Origin: Sporosarcina sp. HYO08
Lineage (GTDB): Bacteria > Bacillota > Bacilli > Bacillales_A > Planococcaceae
Length of the DNA stretch: 64,000 bases
Reading direction: 5' to 3'
Assembly (NCBI RefSeq): GCF_001563475.1
Contig: NZ_LPUT01000001.1
Location: 124,001 to 188,000, forward strand
Part shown: piece by piece, positions 61,823 to 64,000 of the stretch
Layout of the letters: the number at the start of each line of letters is the position of its first letter
Numbering within the stretch: the first letter of the stretch is position 1
Translations under genes and position numbers: made by a program
Notes under the pieces: model-generated
Database searches by the model: none
Told to the model about the DNA's origin: nothing
Seen by the model: the letters and a program-made list of their open reading frames with translations, nothing else

Positions 61823-64000
61823 TGTTTTGTTTTTCCGTTTTCCTCGTCGGCGGGCGGTGATGTATCGTTGTTGCCATTGCCGCCATTACTATTATTGTTG
61901 CCATTTCCGTTATTGTTATTTCCAGCATTCTCACCGTTGCCATTATTGCTGTCCCCGTTGTTAGGGGGTGTTGGTTTTGTTGGAGTTGTCGTTCCAGGTT
62001 GTTGTGTTTCTGGCTCCGACTTCTCCAGCCCTTGATTAGGTTCCGTGGCCCCGATCGTCACAACATTGGACGGTGCAGATAATAGTCCTGTAATGTCAAC
62101 AGCTCTCACAGTATACGAACCTGCGCCAATTGTATAGGAATGTGCGGAACCATCTCGAATCGTGGCAATTTTTCTGCCGCCTTCATAGACGTAATAACCG
62201 ATCACGTCATTCGATGCGGAGTGTCCCCATGTCATTGTCGCTCCGTTCACTGCTACACTTACTGCGGCTGGTGGTGCGGAATCGGCATTGAAAACGGATC
62301 CGGATACAACATGTGTTGAAAATCTAGAGTTCGCAGGGAAGAGTCTTGCTGGATTTCCTTTCCATGGTCCTAGCATTCTGTCGATAAAGGCTTTGTTAAC
62401 GCCAACACCTCCAGCTGTGATAAATTCTGCTGGTGTTGAAGGCAATGGTTGGTATCTGACTCCTTTTACTGAGACAGAAGACGATGAAGTAATGCTGTCG
62501 TCGGCCTTATTCGGTACCATTACTTTTGCATTAAAGAGATCCGAACGAACGAGACCGGCAGTTGAACAGCCTGCCGATGGAGCCATTCCAGAAATGCCGC
62601 AAAATGATCTTGTTACAACGCCTTCCGGCCATTTAAATCGATCGCCGGCTCCGACAAGTTCAGGTGTGACTTCATTCGCAGCATTCATAAATCTGCCGAA
62701 TAACATGCTTGTCCTTGTCGTTGGATGCAATGTTTTGCTTTGCAAACCTCTTGGGAATAAACCGCGTTTTTGTCCATTAACCATTTTATCTTTATATCCG
62801 AGCCAAACGCCGAGTGAAACATTTGGATTATAGCCGACGATCCAAGCATCTCCATAAAAATCCGTTGTCCCTGTTTTGAGCGCGAGATCTGGACGGAAAT
62901 TCATGTACTTTGGAACTTGAGAACCTGTTCCAGGTGCTTTCAATACATCTCGCAGCATATCGGTAATAATATAGGCTGTTTGTGGACTAAACACGTCGAC
63001 TGGTTCGACTTTATGCTCATAAACGATATTGCCCGACATATCCTCAATTTTTTCGATCATGTACGATTCGATGAACTGTCCGTCATTCGCAAAGGTCGAG
63101 AATGCATTTGTATTTTCTTCAACGCTTACACCGACTGCCATACCACCGTAAGATGCTGAGTAGTTTTCATAATCACCAGGTTGGAGCTTGCTAAATTTCA
63201 TTTTCTCTAGAAACTCTGCAGGTCTTCTGTCGATAATATCCCGATATAGTCTTGCTGTTGCAAGGTTTAACGAGCGTGCTAACGCCTCACGAGCAGGAAT
63301 AATACCCATCTCTTGAGATGCCAAATAGTTGCTTGGCGCCCATCCGCCTACTCTAAATTTAACATCAACGACTGGACTTCCAGCACCAATCACACCATAT
63401 TCAATGGCAGGTGCATAGACAAGCAGCGGTTTCATCGAAGAACCATTTTGGCGATAGGCTTGTGTCGCATGGTTTACATTTGTCAGTTCAAAATCACGGC
63501 CGCCAACAAAGGATAAAATACGACCTGTGTGGTTTTCAATCATAATTGCCCCAACTTGAACTGGATCCTCGTAATATTCAACTTCCCCAGTTTCGGGGTC
63601 TTTTCTCTCCCGTGTATACGTAAATCCATAATGATTAAATGAATTGGCGACTTCGTTCATTCTGTCAAAAAGTTTTTGGTTAACTGTAGAGAAAATACGA
63701 TACCCATCATTTTTCATTGACCGTGTCGCGAGAATTGCGTATTTTTCAGAAAGCTTTTTTTCCTTATCCAATCGCTCCGGATCAACACCGTCTTTTTCAG
63801 CAAGTATTCTTGCTAAAATTTCAACTGTACGGTTTTGAATTTCCTGTGTTAAATACGGATAGCGCTCATTTGCGCGTTTTTCCGGATCGCGGAAATCTTT
63901 TGTAATATCATAAGCGATTGCTTCATTATATTGTGCTTCTGTAATATAGCCTGTCTCTTTCATGCGAAACAGAACGGTTTGCATTCGATTAATCCCTGGT
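61819..64000 (-). CDS. Class A penicillin-binding protein (PBP1A family), N-terminus beyond window
   Basis: The visible 726 residues lack the start. They begin in the transglycosylase domain's end (PGINRMQTVLFRMKETGYITEAQYNEA). The transpeptidase domain has the catalytic Ser-x-x-Lys in QNGSSMKPLLVYAP, a YSASYGG segment at the SxN position and KTGTTDFYGDAWIVGY. A fibronectin type III-like domain follows (about 75 residues, AAVSVAVNGATMTWGHS...), then a tail of about 75 residues of Thr/Pro and Asn/Gly runs. It polymerises and cross-links peptidoglycan at the membrane. It resembles PBP1A-type proteins of Bacillales next to the acs region; I give no symbol. Confidence 0.92.
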   Translation of the reverse strand, partial: PGINRMQTVLFRMKETGYITEAQYNEAIAYDITKDFRDPEKRANERYPYLTQEIQNRTVEILARILAEKDGVDPERLDKEKKLSEKYAILATRSMKNDGYRIFSTVNQKLFDRMNEVANSFNHYGFTYTRERKDPETGEVEYYEDPVQVGAIMIENHTGRILSFVGGRDFELTNVNHATQAYRQNGSSMKPLLVYAPAIEYGVIGAGSPVVDVKFRVGGWAPSNYLASQEMGIIPAREALARSLNLATARLYRDIIDRRPAEFLEKMKFSKLQPGDYENYSASYGGMAVGVSVEENTNAFSTFANDGQFIESYMIEKIEDMSGNIVYEHKVEPVDVFSPQTAYIITDMLRDVLKAPGTGSQVPKYMNFRPDLALKTGTTDFYGDAWIVGYNPNVSLGVWLGYKDKMVNGQKRGLFPRGLQSKTLHPTTRTSMLFGRFMNAANEVTPELVGAGDRFKWPEGVVTRSFCGISGMAPSAGCSTAGLVRSDLFNAKVMVPNKADDSITSSSSVSVKGVRYQPLPSTPAEFITAGGVGVNKAFIDRMLGPWKGNPARLFPANSRFSTHVVSGSVFNADSAPPAAVSVAVNGATMTWGHSASNDVIGYYVYEGGRKIATIRDGSAHSYTIGAGSYTVRAVDITGLLSAPSNVVTIGATEPNQGLEKSEPETQQPGTTTPTKPTPPNNGDSNNGNGENAGNNNNGNGNNNSNGGNGNNDTSPPADEENGKTKQ

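Noticed and set aside
1..64000. tRNA, rRNA, CRISPR array, prophage, transposase or restriction system
   Set aside because: I looked for cloverleaf and GTTCGA signatures, regularly spaced direct repeats, integrase or transposase motifs and methylase/nuclease pairs in the gaps and found none. The palindromic repeats carry no coding capacity.

Overview
This window looks like chromosomal core sequence from a low-GC Gram-positive rod of the Bacillales, most likely the Planococcaceae (Sporosarcina or a close relative). The case rests on gene content and order. The right half follows the Bacillus subtilis ytq-ytp-acu block almost gene for gene: ytqB/ytqA/yttB, leuS, ytfP, murJ(ytgP), a ytzG-like pseudouridine synthase, ytzE, dat, trmB, ytnP, ytzB, ytoP, ytpQ, ytpR, sftA(ytpS), murC, ytxG, ytxH, aroA(G), ccpA, acuCBA, acsA. 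Many genes start at TTG behind strong GGAGG sites. RNA regulators are of Firmicute type (a TPP riboswitch and a Leu T-box). Genus-level placement is an inference from recalled gene neighbourhoods, not from a search.

Layout. 1-5.3 kb: small envelope and lipoprotein genes, a hotdog thioesterase, an erythromycin-esterase-family protein, a DUF4870 membrane protein and a YitT-family protein. 5.4-9.4 kb: three consecutive MFS exporters. 9.4-11.4 kb: a sirtuin, a DUF3298-type protein and a YkvA-type (DUF1232) protein. 11.5-14.2 kb: a Mn/Zn ABC importer behind a pair of MntR-like palindromes. 14.2-17.9 kb: a leftward tenA-thiZ-thiX-thiY operon under a TPP riboswitch. 18.0-22.3 kb: sbcD-sbcC. 22.4-24.7 kb: brnQ and a convergent GntR/FCD regulator sharing an 11-bp motif. 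24.9-29.9 kb: a LysM/3D wall protein with a WalR-type box, DUF4825, yueD, mnmM(ytqB), ytqA and yttB. 30-34.2 kb: scoA-scoB, then a Leu T-box and leuS. 34.2-39.4 kb: a lipoprotein, a small unknown, ytfP, murJ, a pseudouridine synthase and ytzE. 39.6-44.6 kb: dat-NERD-trmB-ytnP, ytzB and ytoP. 44.6-49.2 kb: a divergent CorA-like protein, a DUF84 NTPase, a lipoprotein, ytpQ and ytpR. 49.2-56.2 kb: sftA, murC, ytxGH and aroA(G). 56.2-61.7 kb: ccpA and the acetyl-CoA synthetase module. The last 2.2 kb is a class A penicillin-binding protein cut by the window edge.

Functional links. AcsA, its acetyltransferase AcuA, the deacetylase AcuC and a Sir2 homologue all lie in the window. MurC, MurJ and the PBP supply successive steps of wall synthesis. 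SftA and SbcCD handle chromosome processing. TenA/ThiXYZ form a thiamine-precursor salvage unit.

I see no prophage, CRISPR array, transposase, rRNA, tRNA or complete defence island. The least ordinary material is non-coding: a long unexplained structured leader between the TPP terminator and tenA, nested palindromic repeats at 46.87-47.12 kb with relatives elsewhere, a shared operator-like motif at brnQ/gntR, and a bidirectional terminator that encodes the same C-terminal tail in two converging genes.
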